61,217 nucleotides of DNA from Clostridiales bacterium (lineage in GTDB: Bacteria; Bacillota; Clostridia; Christensenellales; Aristaeellaceae): NCBI GenBank assembly GCA_024684375.1, contig JAIKWZ010000021.1:1-61217 (forward strand). The letters are read 5' to 3'. The first letter of the stretch is position 1, and every line of letters begins with the position of its first letter. Shown here one piece after another: positions 6,803-14,096 of the stretch. The notes below the pieces were generated by a model. It was not told the origin of the DNA. It saw only the letters and a program-made list of their open reading frames with translations, and made no database searches. Made by a program: the position numbers and the translations under genes.

Positions 6803-9130
6803 GGTCTTTTCCTCCTTTATCGATGCCGCGGTCGCGATCTGTCCGAGCGCTTCCGCGGAAACAGTCTTTTCTTTCCGGTCATGTTTTCCGTCGTGCGGGT
6901 CCACCAAGTTGAGCCTCAGCGCGTTCATGCATACGAAGAAGCTGGACAGCGCCATGGCCGCCGCGCCGTACATGGGTTTCATCTCAATGCCGTACAGGCC
7001 CATCGCCAGCGGGATGCAGATGGCGTTGTAGAAGAATGCCCAGAACAGGTTCTGATGAATGTTTCTGATCGTCGCGCGGCTGAGCCTGATCGCCGCGGTC
7101 ACGTCGGACAGGCGGCTTTTCATAACCACGATATCCGCCGCGTCGATGGCCACGTCCGTGCCCGCGCCTATGGCGATGCCGTTGTCCGCGACCGTGAGCG
7201 CGGGAGCGTCGTTGATGCCGTCGCCGACCATGGCGACTTTTCCGAGGGGCCTGAGCCTGCGGATCACGTCCGCCTTGCCTTCGGGCAGCACGCCCGCGAT
7301 CACCTGATCCACGCCGGCCTGCCGGCTGATAGCCTTGGCCGTCCGCTCATTGTCGCCGGTCAGCATCACGGTCTGGATGCCCATGTCCCTGAGTTCGCGT
7401 ATGGCCTGCGCGGAATCCTGCTTGATGGGGTCGGCCACCGCGATCATGCCGCACAGTTTTCCGTCCAGAGCGAACAACAGCGGCGTCTTTCCCTGCTCGG
7501 CGAGGGCGTCTGCCTGCGCGGAAACGGTCCCGTTTACCAGTCCCTTGGACGCAAGGTATTTAAGGCTCCCGCCGAGCAGTTCTTTGCCGTCCAGCCGGGC
7601 GCGCAGCCCGTTGCCGGGCAGCGCTTCGAAGTCGCTGACTTCCGAAAGCGCCAGGCCTTCCGCTTCGGCGGTCACGGCCTTGGCCAGCGGATGCTCGCTG
7701 TTCTTTTCCAGAGACGCCGCCAGGGAAAGCAGGCTGGTTTTGTCCATGCCAAACGGGAGCACATCCGTGACGCGGGGCCGGCCTTCGGTCACGGTGCCCG
7801 TTTTGTCCAGCGCGACCAAACGCGTCCTTCCGGCGCCTTCCAGCGCGGCGGCGGTCTTATACAGCACGCCGGTCTTTGCGCCGACGCCGCTGCCCACCAT
7901 GATCGCTACGGGCGTGGCAAGCCCCAGCGCGCAGGGACAGCTGATGACCAGCACGGAAATGCCACGCGCGATGGCAAATGAGAACGGCTTTCCGGCGATC
8001 AGCCAGCCGATCAGCGTCAGCAGAGCCAGTCCGATCACTGTGGGCACGAATATTCCGGAAACATTGTCGGCGATGCGGGCGAGCGGCGCCTTCGTGGCGG
8101 CCGCGTCGGAAACGGTGCGGATGATCTGCGCGAGGGTGGTGTCTTCACCCACGCGGGTCGCGCGGCACTCGATATATCCCTGCTGGTTGATAGTCGCCGC
8201 GGAGACAGCATCTCCCTCCGCTTTGTCAACGGGGATGCTCTCTCCGGTCAGGGCGGATTCGTTGACCGCTGTCATGCCTTTAAGTATCACGCCGTCCACC
8301 GGGATCTGCTCGCCGGGACGCACCGCGAACACGTCGCCGGGCCGTACTTCCTCGATGCCCACTACCGTCTCGGCGCCGTCTTTCAGCAGAACGGCGGTTT
8401 TGGGGGCCAGTTTCATCAGACATTTCAGCGCGTCTGTCGTGCGGCCCTTCGACATGGCTTCCAGCATCTTGCCGACGGATATCAGCGTCGGGATCATGGC
8501 GGCGGACTCAAAGTACAGGTTCATGCCGTACTTCATCACCGTGCCGTGATCGCCCTCTCCCTGGGCAAGGATCATCAGGAACAGCTCAGCCAGCGAATAG
8601 ACGAAAGACGCGCCGGAACCGAGGGCCACAAGGGTGTCCATGTTGGGAGCGCCGCGGAACAGGGAAGTGAAGCCGGAGGTAAAGAACTTCCCGTTTATGA
8701 TCATCACAATCACGGCCAGCAGCAGCTCGAACAGCCCCAGAAACACATGATTGTCAAAGGCCGCGGGTGCGGGCCAACCCCACATTCCGTGCCCCATTGA
8801 GAAATACATCAGTACCAGAAGGATCGGCACGGAAAACAGGAGCCGTTTTTTAAGCTTTGGCGTTTCGTGATCCTTCAGCGCTTCCGCGTCCGCCCAGGAT
8901 GGAGAGCCGCCCGGGGCGGCTGCTTTCGCCGCGCCTTTCAGGGAAGCGCCGTAACCGGCTGCTTCCACGGCCCGGATGATATCGGCAGAGGAGGCCGTTC
9001 CTTCCACGCCCATCGAGTTCGTCAGCAGACTCACGGAGCACGAAGTGACGCCCGGAACGCCGGATACCGCTTTTTCCACACGGCTGGAGCACGCGGCGCA
9101 GCTCATGCCGGTGACATTATATTGTTCCAT
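6593..9130 (-). CDS. copA: Copper-translocating P-type ATPase with fused CopZ-like tail
   Basis: This 845-residue P1B-type ATPase exports Cu(I) across the cytoplasmic membrane. An N-terminal heavy-metal domain carries GMSCAAC (Cys11, Cys14). TGES of the actuator domain lies near residue 295, the membrane CPC motif near 397, the phosphorylated DKTGT near 440, the HP of the nucleotide domain in SEHPLA, and GDGINDAP near 634. After the last membrane helices a linker leads to a second heavy-metal domain (GMMCMHC) that forms the final 69 residues. Most bacterial CopA proteins have metal domains only at the N-terminus. The gene follows csoR by 16 bp and would be repressed by it. An internal start for the tail is listed separately. 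Confidence 0.97.
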   Translation of the reverse strand: MEQYNVTGMSCAACSSRVEKAVSGVPGVTSCSVSLLTNSMGVEGTASSADIIRAVEAAGYGASLKGAAKAAAPGGSPSWADAEALKDHETPKLKKRLLFSVPILLVLMYFSMGHGMWGWPAPAAFDNHVFLGLFELLLAVIVMIINGKFFTSGFTSLFRGAPNMDTLVALGSGASFVYSLAELFLMILAQGEGDHGTVMKYGMNLYFESAAMIPTLISVGKMLEAMSKGRTTDALKCLMKLAPKTAVLLKDGAETVVGIEEVRPGDVFAVRPGEQIPVDGVILKGMTAVNESALTGESIPVDKAEGDAVSAATINQQGYIECRATRVGEDTTLAQIIRTVSDAAATKAPLARIADNVSGIFVPTVIGLALLTLIGWLIAGKPFSFAIARGISVLVISCPCALGLATPVAIMVGSGVGAKTGVLYKTAAALEGAGRTRLVALDKTGTVTEGRPRVTDVLPFGMDKTSLLSLAASLEKNSEHPLAKAVTAEAEGLALSEVSDFEALPGNGLRARLDGKELLGGSLKYLASKGLVNGTVSAQADALAEQGKTPLLFALDGKLCGMIAVADPIKQDSAQAIRELRDMGIQTVMLTGDNERTAKAISRQAGVDQVIAGVLPEGKADVIRRLRPLGKVAMVGDGINDAPALTVADNGIAIGAGTDVAIDAADIVVMKSRLSDVTAAIRLSRATIRNIHQNLFWAFFYNAICIPLAMGLYGIEMKPMYGAAAMALSSFFVCMNALRLNLVDPHDGKHDRKEKTVSAEALGQIATAASIKEEKTMKKTLKVEGMMCMHCEARVKKALEAVPGVESAVADHSAGTAVVTLSAPVEDETLRAAVEAQDYKVLGIE

Positions 9131-9146
9131 ACCTTATCCCCAATGA

Positions 9147-9449
9147 TCACTTCATCAGCTTTTGCAGCATTTCCGCAAGCTCATCCGCCGCTTCGTTGCG
9201 CCCTGCACGGATATCCTCGCACACGCAGGTCTGGATATGGTTTGTGAGCAGGACCCGGCAAAAGCTGTTCAGAGCGTTATTGACCGCCGACGCCTGCGTC
9301 AGGATGTCAGGGCAGTAGGCATCTTCATCGAGCATACGCTGAAGCCCGCGGACCTGGCCTTCTATCCGTTTGAGGCGGTTCATCAGATCGCGGCGTTCAT
9401 TCTCGCCGCGTACCTTTTTCCGCTCCTTATGCGCGCATTCATTCATCAT
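9147..9449 (-). CDS. csoR: CsoR-family copper-sensing repressor
   Basis: This 100-residue all-helical DNA-binding protein belongs to the CsoR/RcnR family. The Cu(I) ligands of CsoR are all present: Cys46 (in YCPDIL), His71 and Cys75 (in NHIQTC). The family signature RLKRIEGQVRGLQRM is at 25-39. Copper binding releases CsoR from DNA and turns on efflux. It is the first gene of the csoR-copA operon, and two palindromic CsoR boxes sit at its own promoter, so it is probably autoregulated. The ATG at 9449 has GGAG eight bases upstream; a second ATG follows directly. Confidence 0.95.
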   Translation of the reverse strand: MMNECAHKERKKVRGENERRDLMNRLKRIEGQVRGLQRMLDEDAYCPDILTQASAVNNALNSFCRVLLTNHIQTCVCEDIRAGRNEAADELAEMLQKLMK

Positions 9450-9465
9450 TTCAGCATCTCCTCAA

Positions 9466-9482
9466 ATACCCCATGGGGGTAT
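9466..9482 (-). promoter_or_regulatory. CsoR operator box 2 (downstream box)
   Basis: ATACCCCATGGGGGTAT is a near-perfect palindrome of the CsoR type (TACCCC with GGGGTA). It lies between the -10 element and the csoR start codon. Confidence 0.8.
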
Positions 9483-9498
9483 ATCTGACACGATAAGC

Positions 9499-9527
9499 AT
9501 TATATACCCCCACAGGGTATTTGTCAA
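9499..9527 (-). promoter_or_regulatory. csoR-copA promoter, consensus with operator in the spacer
   Basis: On the minus strand, perfect TTGACA (9527-9522) and perfect TATAAT (9504-9499) are separated by 17 bp. The spacer is almost entirely the palindrome ATACCCCCACAGGGTAT (9504-9520), a CsoR box. A repressor bound there would block RNA polymerase directly. A strong promoter under tight repression fits copper induction. Confidence 0.88.
9504..9520 (-). promoter_or_regulatory. CsoR operator box 1 (promoter spacer)
   Basis: This GC-rich palindrome with AT flanks lies inside the -35/-10 spacer. The second box is centred about 38 bp away. CsoR tetramers bind such boxes. Confidence 0.82.
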
Positions 9528-9679
9528 TAGGATGCTTTAAATGTTTTTGATCATTCCTCAGTAAATAATGAGTCCGCTGCCGTGATCGCCGCAACGTTCG
9601 GCGGCCTTCGTTTTTCCGACGCATTTCCGCGCGTGTTTACAGGTATCGCCTTGATGCCTGCGGAATAAGATGATACACC

Positions 9680-9705
9680 AAAACCACCGTTTACACGGTG
9701 GTTTT
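9680..9705 (-). terminator. Intrinsic terminator of the URO-D/GH2 operon
   Basis: AAAACCACCGT and ACGGTGGTTTT form the stem. Read on the minus strand the loop is GTAA, making it an inverted copy of the terminator after tRNA-Asn. It lies 54 bp past the GH2 stop codon. T runs on both sides allow action in both directions. The rest of 9530-9758 holds nothing else I can identify. Confidence 0.85.
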
Positions 9706-9758
9706 TTGTTGGTTTGGCGTGAGATCGGAGGGGGACGGGTGGCTGCGGGAGGGCAGGG

Positions 9759-11984
9759 TCAGGGCGTTTCACCGTCGATCATTTTCGCCCACCGTACGGC
9801 GTCTTCAGGCCTGTAGACGGGGAAGCCGCTTAAGTAGTGGTTCATTTTTTTGCCTTCGCCGGAGTCATACTCTATCAGTATCAGCCTCTGCCAGCTGGAG
9901 AACACCCGTATGCTCCCCGCGGTCAGGTTGGAGCCGGCGGGGCAGGAGAAGACGCCTTCAAACAGCGTTTCGCCTGTGTCCGCGTCCCACAGGCGCAAAG
10001 ATACGCTTGCGTCATCAAGCGTGAAGTTTGAGATCACCACGTCCTGATACCAGCCCTGCGGCTCGTCAAGCAGCACCAGCACGGGCTCCTGTGAGCGCTT
10101 TATCGTATGGAACGCGCGCTTTTTCTCAAAATACCAGTCCACGACCGCGTCGCTTATCTGCGGCCAGCCGTCCAGCATGTTCCACCAGATCAGCCCCGTG
10201 CGCCGCCAGGCGTGTACGCGGGCGGTCTCGATAAAGAACTTGAATGCCTCCGCCTGGGTGAACTGGCTCAGGAAGCTGATCTCTTCCAGGCTGTCCGGCA
10301 TCCGGCCGAACATCAGCTTCAGCTGGTCCAGCATGAGTTTATTGCGGCTGTATCCCCGCCTGAACAGGGGGACGTACTCGCTGGAATGCGCCGTCCAGCT
10401 CTCCCCGAAAAAGTCGCCAAGCTCGTTTTCGGGTATGAAGCGTTTGAGCGACCGGGGCGCGGGGCAGCCGTGGTAGCCGCACTCGCTCACGAAATGCGCC
10501 GAGGTGTGCCTGTAGAAATCGTCCTTGAACCAGGCGCGGGGCCCCCACAGATGCTGTTCGGGCACGCTGTAGCGCGCGATGCCTCCGTCTATGAACGGGC
10601 TGGAGGGCAGGAACATGCGGAAGGGGTCGTTTTCCCTCACCACCCGGGGCAGCGTAAGGCGGGTGACAGAGTTAAAGCGGTTCTCGTCCGGCCAGTAGCC
10701 CCGGCCGGAGTAGGTCTCGTCCACCTCGTTGTCGCCGGACCACAAAAGCACGCAGGCATGGTTGCGCAGCCGGCGGATCACCTGCTCCGCCTCGCCGGCT
10801 ATGACGCGGGCGAACTCCTCCTGCTGGGAATACACCGCGCAGGCCATGGCGAAGTCCTGCCACACCAGTATGCCGCTTTCGTCGCACAGGTCGTACACCC
10901 TGTCAGCCTCGTACACGTTGCCGCCCCACATGCGCAGTATGTTGCAGTTGGCTTCCCGCCACAGGGCGACCGCCCTGTCGTACCTTTCGGGATCGCGGCT
11001 GTGGAACGCGTCCATGGGCACCCAGTTGGAGCCCATCAGGAACACGCGCCTGCCGTTGACTCTGACCAGGAACTCACCCTCGTCCCCGGGAGCCATTTTA
11101 TGGTCGATCCTGATCTCCCTTATGCCCAGGCGGCAGGAGTAAGCGTCCACTACCTCGCCCTGCCTGATGAGCTCAATCCGAGCGTCGTACAGATACGCTT
11201 CGCCGTACCCCCGCGGCCACCACAGCCGGGGTTGATCAAGACTGAAGCTTCCGCCGCCGCTCACGAAGCTCGCCTGCCTGCGGACGACCTCCCGCCCGTC
11301 AAGCTTTATGGCTACCTGATAGCCGGCAGGGTCGGTATCGGGCGTGGTGAAACGGTATCTGAACACCACGTCCGCGCGGCGGCTGTCGGCGGCGCGGGTG
11401 GCGAAATACACCTGAGTAAAGCGCGTTTTGGGAAGCATCTCGATATACACGTCCCGCCACATGCCCGCGGAAGGGAAGCGGGGCATTATGTCCCAGCCGA
11501 AACTGTGCGGAGGCATGCGCAGGCGGGTGTACTCGTCCGAGCCTTCGGCGGCAGTGGCTGACACGGGCAGATCATCGTCCCGGGCGCGCATAAGGGCGGA
11601 GGAAATGTCCACCCTCAAAGCGTGCGCGCCGGGAAGAACGCCCTCCAGCGGCACGCGGCAGGGGATCAGCGCGTTCTCGAAATGTCCCAGCTTTACGCCG
11701 TCCAGATACACCTCGCTTACGCAGTTGAGCCCCTCGAACACCAGGAAAGCGTCCGTGTCCGGGGCGGAAGGCAGGTCTATCTCCCTTTCGAAACGCCAGG
11801 ACCAGCTTTCGTACCTGCGGTACAGGTACTCGTTCGCCCCGTAGAACGGCTCCGGCTCAATGCCCGCGCGGTACAGGTCCAGTTCCACGTTGCCGGGCAC
11901 CTTCGCCGTAAGCTCAAGCGAAGGCGCGGTCTTCGCGTGCTCATATCCTTTAAGGCTCCATTCACCGTTTAGCGAATACTTCAA
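9759..11984 (-). CDS. Glycoside hydrolase family 2, beta-mannosidase-like
   Basis: This 741-residue cytoplasmic enzyme has an N-terminal galactose-binding-like domain (LNGEWSLKGY, KVPGNVELDLYRAG, NEYLYRRYESWSWRFER), a middle immunoglobulin-like domain, and a TIM barrel with NILRMWGGNVYE. The likely acid/base is Glu420 (LLWSGDNEVDE) and the nucleophile Glu501 (HFVSECGYHG). The wording is typical of GH2 exo-beta-mannosidases, though other GH2 activities cannot be excluded. It is somewhat shorter than many beta-mannosidases (about 820). The start is a TTG at 11984 with GGGAGG nine bases before it. It follows a URO-D-like gene by 23 bp in one operon. Confidence 0.88.
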   Translation of the reverse strand: MKYSLNGEWSLKGYEHAKTAPSLELTAKVPGNVELDLYRAGIEPEPFYGANEYLYRRYESWSWRFEREIDLPSAPDTDAFLVFEGLNCVSEVYLDGVKLGHFENALIPCRVPLEGVLPGAHALRVDISSALMRARDDDLPVSATAAEGSDEYTRLRMPPHSFGWDIMPRFPSAGMWRDVYIEMLPKTRFTQVYFATRAADSRRADVVFRYRFTTPDTDPAGYQVAIKLDGREVVRRQASFVSGGGSFSLDQPRLWWPRGYGEAYLYDARIELIRQGEVVDAYSCRLGIREIRIDHKMAPGDEGEFLVRVNGRRVFLMGSNWVPMDAFHSRDPERYDRAVALWREANCNILRMWGGNVYEADRVYDLCDESGILVWQDFAMACAVYSQQEEFARVIAGEAEQVIRRLRNHACVLLWSGDNEVDETYSGRGYWPDENRFNSVTRLTLPRVVRENDPFRMFLPSSPFIDGGIARYSVPEQHLWGPRAWFKDDFYRHTSAHFVSECGYHGCPAPRSLKRFIPENELGDFFGESWTAHSSEYVPLFRRGYSRNKLMLDQLKLMFGRMPDSLEEISFLSQFTQAEAFKFFIETARVHAWRRTGLIWWNMLDGWPQISDAVVDWYFEKKRAFHTIKRSQEPVLVLLDEPQGWYQDVVISNFTLDDASVSLRLWDADTGETLFEGVFSCPAGSNLTAGSIRVFSSWQRLILIEYDSGEGKKMNHYLSGFPVYRPEDAVRWAKMIDGETP

Positions 11985-12007
11985 GCGTTTTCACCTCCCG
12001 AGCGTGA

Positions 12008-13075
12008 TCACAGGTATTTGTCCTTAAAGCTGTCTACCAGCCGGTTGCTCACCAGCGGATCCGGGTCGGGTCCAAGCAAAATGTGGAGCTTCGCCCCGCT
12101 GTCGATAAGGGGCTTGAGCCTGTCCAGCTTGTGCACGTTCGCCCTGACCTGAAAGATAACGCCGTCCCTGCCCCGGCACTTTTCGGCCATAAGTACAGGG
12201 TCGTTGGGGTTGGGGTCCCCGTCCGCGGCGCAGTCCGCCATGACGAGGCCCTTTACCTCCGTCAGGCAGTCAAGGTTATGGATTATCCTGCCGCAGGAAT
12301 GGGTGGACACGCCCCCGAACGCCCGCGCGAGGCGCTCCAGATATTCCGCTTCGGCGTTTTTGAACGCCCGGGGAGATATGACCGCCATGTTGTCGCAGGA
12401 GACCATTATGCCCACGCGGCTGTCCGGCCCGGAAAACGTGTTGTGGCCGGGCATGCACAACTGATCGCCTATCTCCTCCATCTGGATGCGGCTGTACTCG
12501 ATTATCGCGTCTGTGACTTTGCTTAACAGCGGCTCGATCTCGTCCGGAGCGTCTATGCAGTCCGCGAAAAACTCGGAGGTGTTCATTATAAGGCTCGCCG
12601 TGTCGTTGGGCGACTGGGTGTCGGTCAGCGTGATGCCGACCAGCCCGTTCGTCTGCTGTTTGAAGTAGCGGATGCGGCGCAGTACTTCCGTCATCTCCTC
12701 CCATTCCGAGAGGGGCTTCAGCTTAAGTGCGGCCGCCTCCTCAGGCGTGTCAACGAACGGCCGGGTCTGGGGGGCGGCGGTGTCCGTCCAGATGTATTTC
12801 GCGCCGAAACCCGCCGCGTAGATGCCCACGCCCAGCCACGGCTCCAGCGCCATGTTCATTATGTCGCTGCGGTAATTCATGCACAGGGCGATATATTCCA
12901 GTTCGTTTTCCAGCTGCCTGTCGGCGTAGCGGCACACCGGCCCCGTGAAACGGTAGCCCGGGCGCTGCGATACGGCGACGCGCGGTCCGCCGGGGGAATA
13001 GAACGCGCTGAAGAAGGCGGCGTGTTCCTCACGCATCCTTAAGTATCTGTCGATCGGGAAATGCCTGAAATCCAT
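12008..13075 (-). CDS. Uroporphyrinogen decarboxylase-fold protein (methyltransferase-like)
   Basis: This 355-residue protein resembles the URO-D superfamily, which includes true uroporphyrinogen decarboxylase and the zinc methyltransferases MtaA/CmuA. THSCGRIIHNL (His259, Cys261) and a later Cys282 in MADCAAD fit the H-x-C...C zinc site of the methyltransferase branch. The arginine-rich N-terminal site of real heme-pathway HemE is not evident. It is the first gene of an operon with the GH2 enzyme, so a role in using a methylated or modified sugar is more likely than heme synthesis, but this is inference. No corrinoid protein is nearby. Confidence 0.8.
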   Translation of the reverse strand: MDFRHFPIDRYLRMREEHAAFFSAFYSPGGPRVAVSQRPGYRFTGPVCRYADRQLENELEYIALCMNYRSDIMNMALEPWLGVGIYAAGFGAKYIWTDTAAPQTRPFVDTPEEAAALKLKPLSEWEEMTEVLRRIRYFKQQTNGLVGITLTDTQSPNDTASLIMNTSEFFADCIDAPDEIEPLLSKVTDAIIEYSRIQMEEIGDQLCMPGHNTFSGPDSRVGIMVSCDNMAVISPRAFKNAEAEYLERLARAFGGVSTHSCGRIIHNLDCLTEVKGLVMADCAADGDPNPNDPVLMAEKCRGRDGVIFQVRANVHKLDRLKPLIDSGAKLHILLGPDPDPLVSNRLVDSFKDKYL

Positions 13076-13210
13076 ATTCTCAACTCCGGTAACAAGTAAA
13101 ATGGCATGAACGGTTATAATAACATATCTCTTTCACTGGCATAAGCATAGCACACAAAAGCACTGCGCACAAGCTTTCGCCGGCATGATCCGCGTTTTAC
13201 CTTCAGCGGA

Positions 13211-13993
13211 TCATCCGTCAGGCTGTGTATCTTCCGTATCCGACAGAAACCTCAGGTACTCGTCAAACACATTGAACAGCATATCCCCCGAACAGACCGG
13301 AAGGATGCAGCCGCTTTCGCCTATCGGCACAAAATCGAAAAGGTCTTTCGCCGCGGTCAGCACCAGCGCCGGTATCACCTCGTAGTCCGGCCCGAACACG
13401 ATCTCCAGATACGGCACGTATTTCGCGGCCTGCAAAACTTCGTCGGGATCCACGATATCCTTCATCTTGAATTCCAGCGAGAACACCCTGTCTTCGGTTA
13501 TCACGAGCGCGTCCGCGTATATGCGTACATGGCGCCCTCGCTTCAGCCTGAACTCAAACGCGGTTTCCCAGTCCATGCAGGCATCGCCCAGCATATCTTT
13601 AAGGTCTCCAAACAGTCTGAGCATCTGCTTCCTGCAATCGAGAAAAGAGTGCATCAGTCCCCGGGTGTCGTTCAGGTTCCTGCCTATCCTCTGACAGCCT
13701 TCCGTCAGCCGGTCAAGCCATTCGCCTTCTTCCAGGGCAAGAAATTCGGCAGCCGTACCGTAATAGCCCGAAAACTCAAACAACCCGTCATGCGGCCTTG
13801 TCTGCCTTATGATCCCGTGCCATCTGTACGCCTTGTCCGTGTAGCAGAGTTCCTTAAGCAGCGGTGACGCGTACAGAACGCGGTTTACCGTGTTTCTGTC
13901 CAGATCCAGCCGCTTAGCTATCTCCCTGGCTTTTATGCCGTCGCTATGGCAGATCTCGGCGCAGATCTTTCGTTCGAGCTGTTCTCCCGTCAT
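13211..13993 (-). CDS. Winged-helix plus PD-(D/E)XK nuclease-like protein
   Basis: This is a 260-residue protein. Residues 1-55 look like a winged-helix domain (GIKAREIAKRLDLDRNTVNRVLY). The C-terminal half has the PD-(D/E)XK pattern: Asp161 (IYADALVI), then Glu174-Phe-Lys176 (FSLEFKMKD), then Gln188 in LQAAKY, with a strand EVIPALVLTAA. This resembles the nuclease-like domain found at the front of some DUF2075-type proteins, here without a helicase. It stands alone between two sugar operons with no methylase next to it. It could be a defence nuclease or a DNA-repair factor; the substrate is unknown. The ribosome binding site is weak. Confidence 0.65.
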   Translation of the reverse strand: MTGEQLERKICAEICHSDGIKAREIAKRLDLDRNTVNRVLYASPLLKELCYTDKAYRWHGIIRQTRPHDGLFEFSGYYGTAAEFLALEEGEWLDRLTEGCQRIGRNLNDTRGLMHSFLDCRKQMLRLFGDLKDMLGDACMDWETAFEFRLKRGRHVRIYADALVITEDRVFSLEFKMKDIVDPDEVLQAAKYVPYLEIVFGPDYEVIPALVLTAAKDLFDFVPIGESGCILPVCSGDMLFNVFDEYLRFLSDTEDTQPDG

Positions 13994-14096
13994 GTTTACC
14001 TGCCAGTCGCTCTTATTACAGTTCCGCTGAGTGTCTTTCCGCTGTAAATGTCAGGCATCCTTCAGGATACATTATGTTTGAGCCGCGTCAAAAGCG

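Noticed and set aside
6695..7981. A 428-codon plus-strand open frame opposite copA
   Set aside because: It is antisense to well-marked P-type ATPase motifs and its product is a low-complexity His/Arg/Gly-rich protein typical of GC-rich shadow frames. No ribosome binding site.
12008..13075. Annotation as hemE in heme synthesis
   Set aside because: The metal-ligand pattern, the sugar-operon context and the absence of any heme genes favour a methyltransferase-like member.
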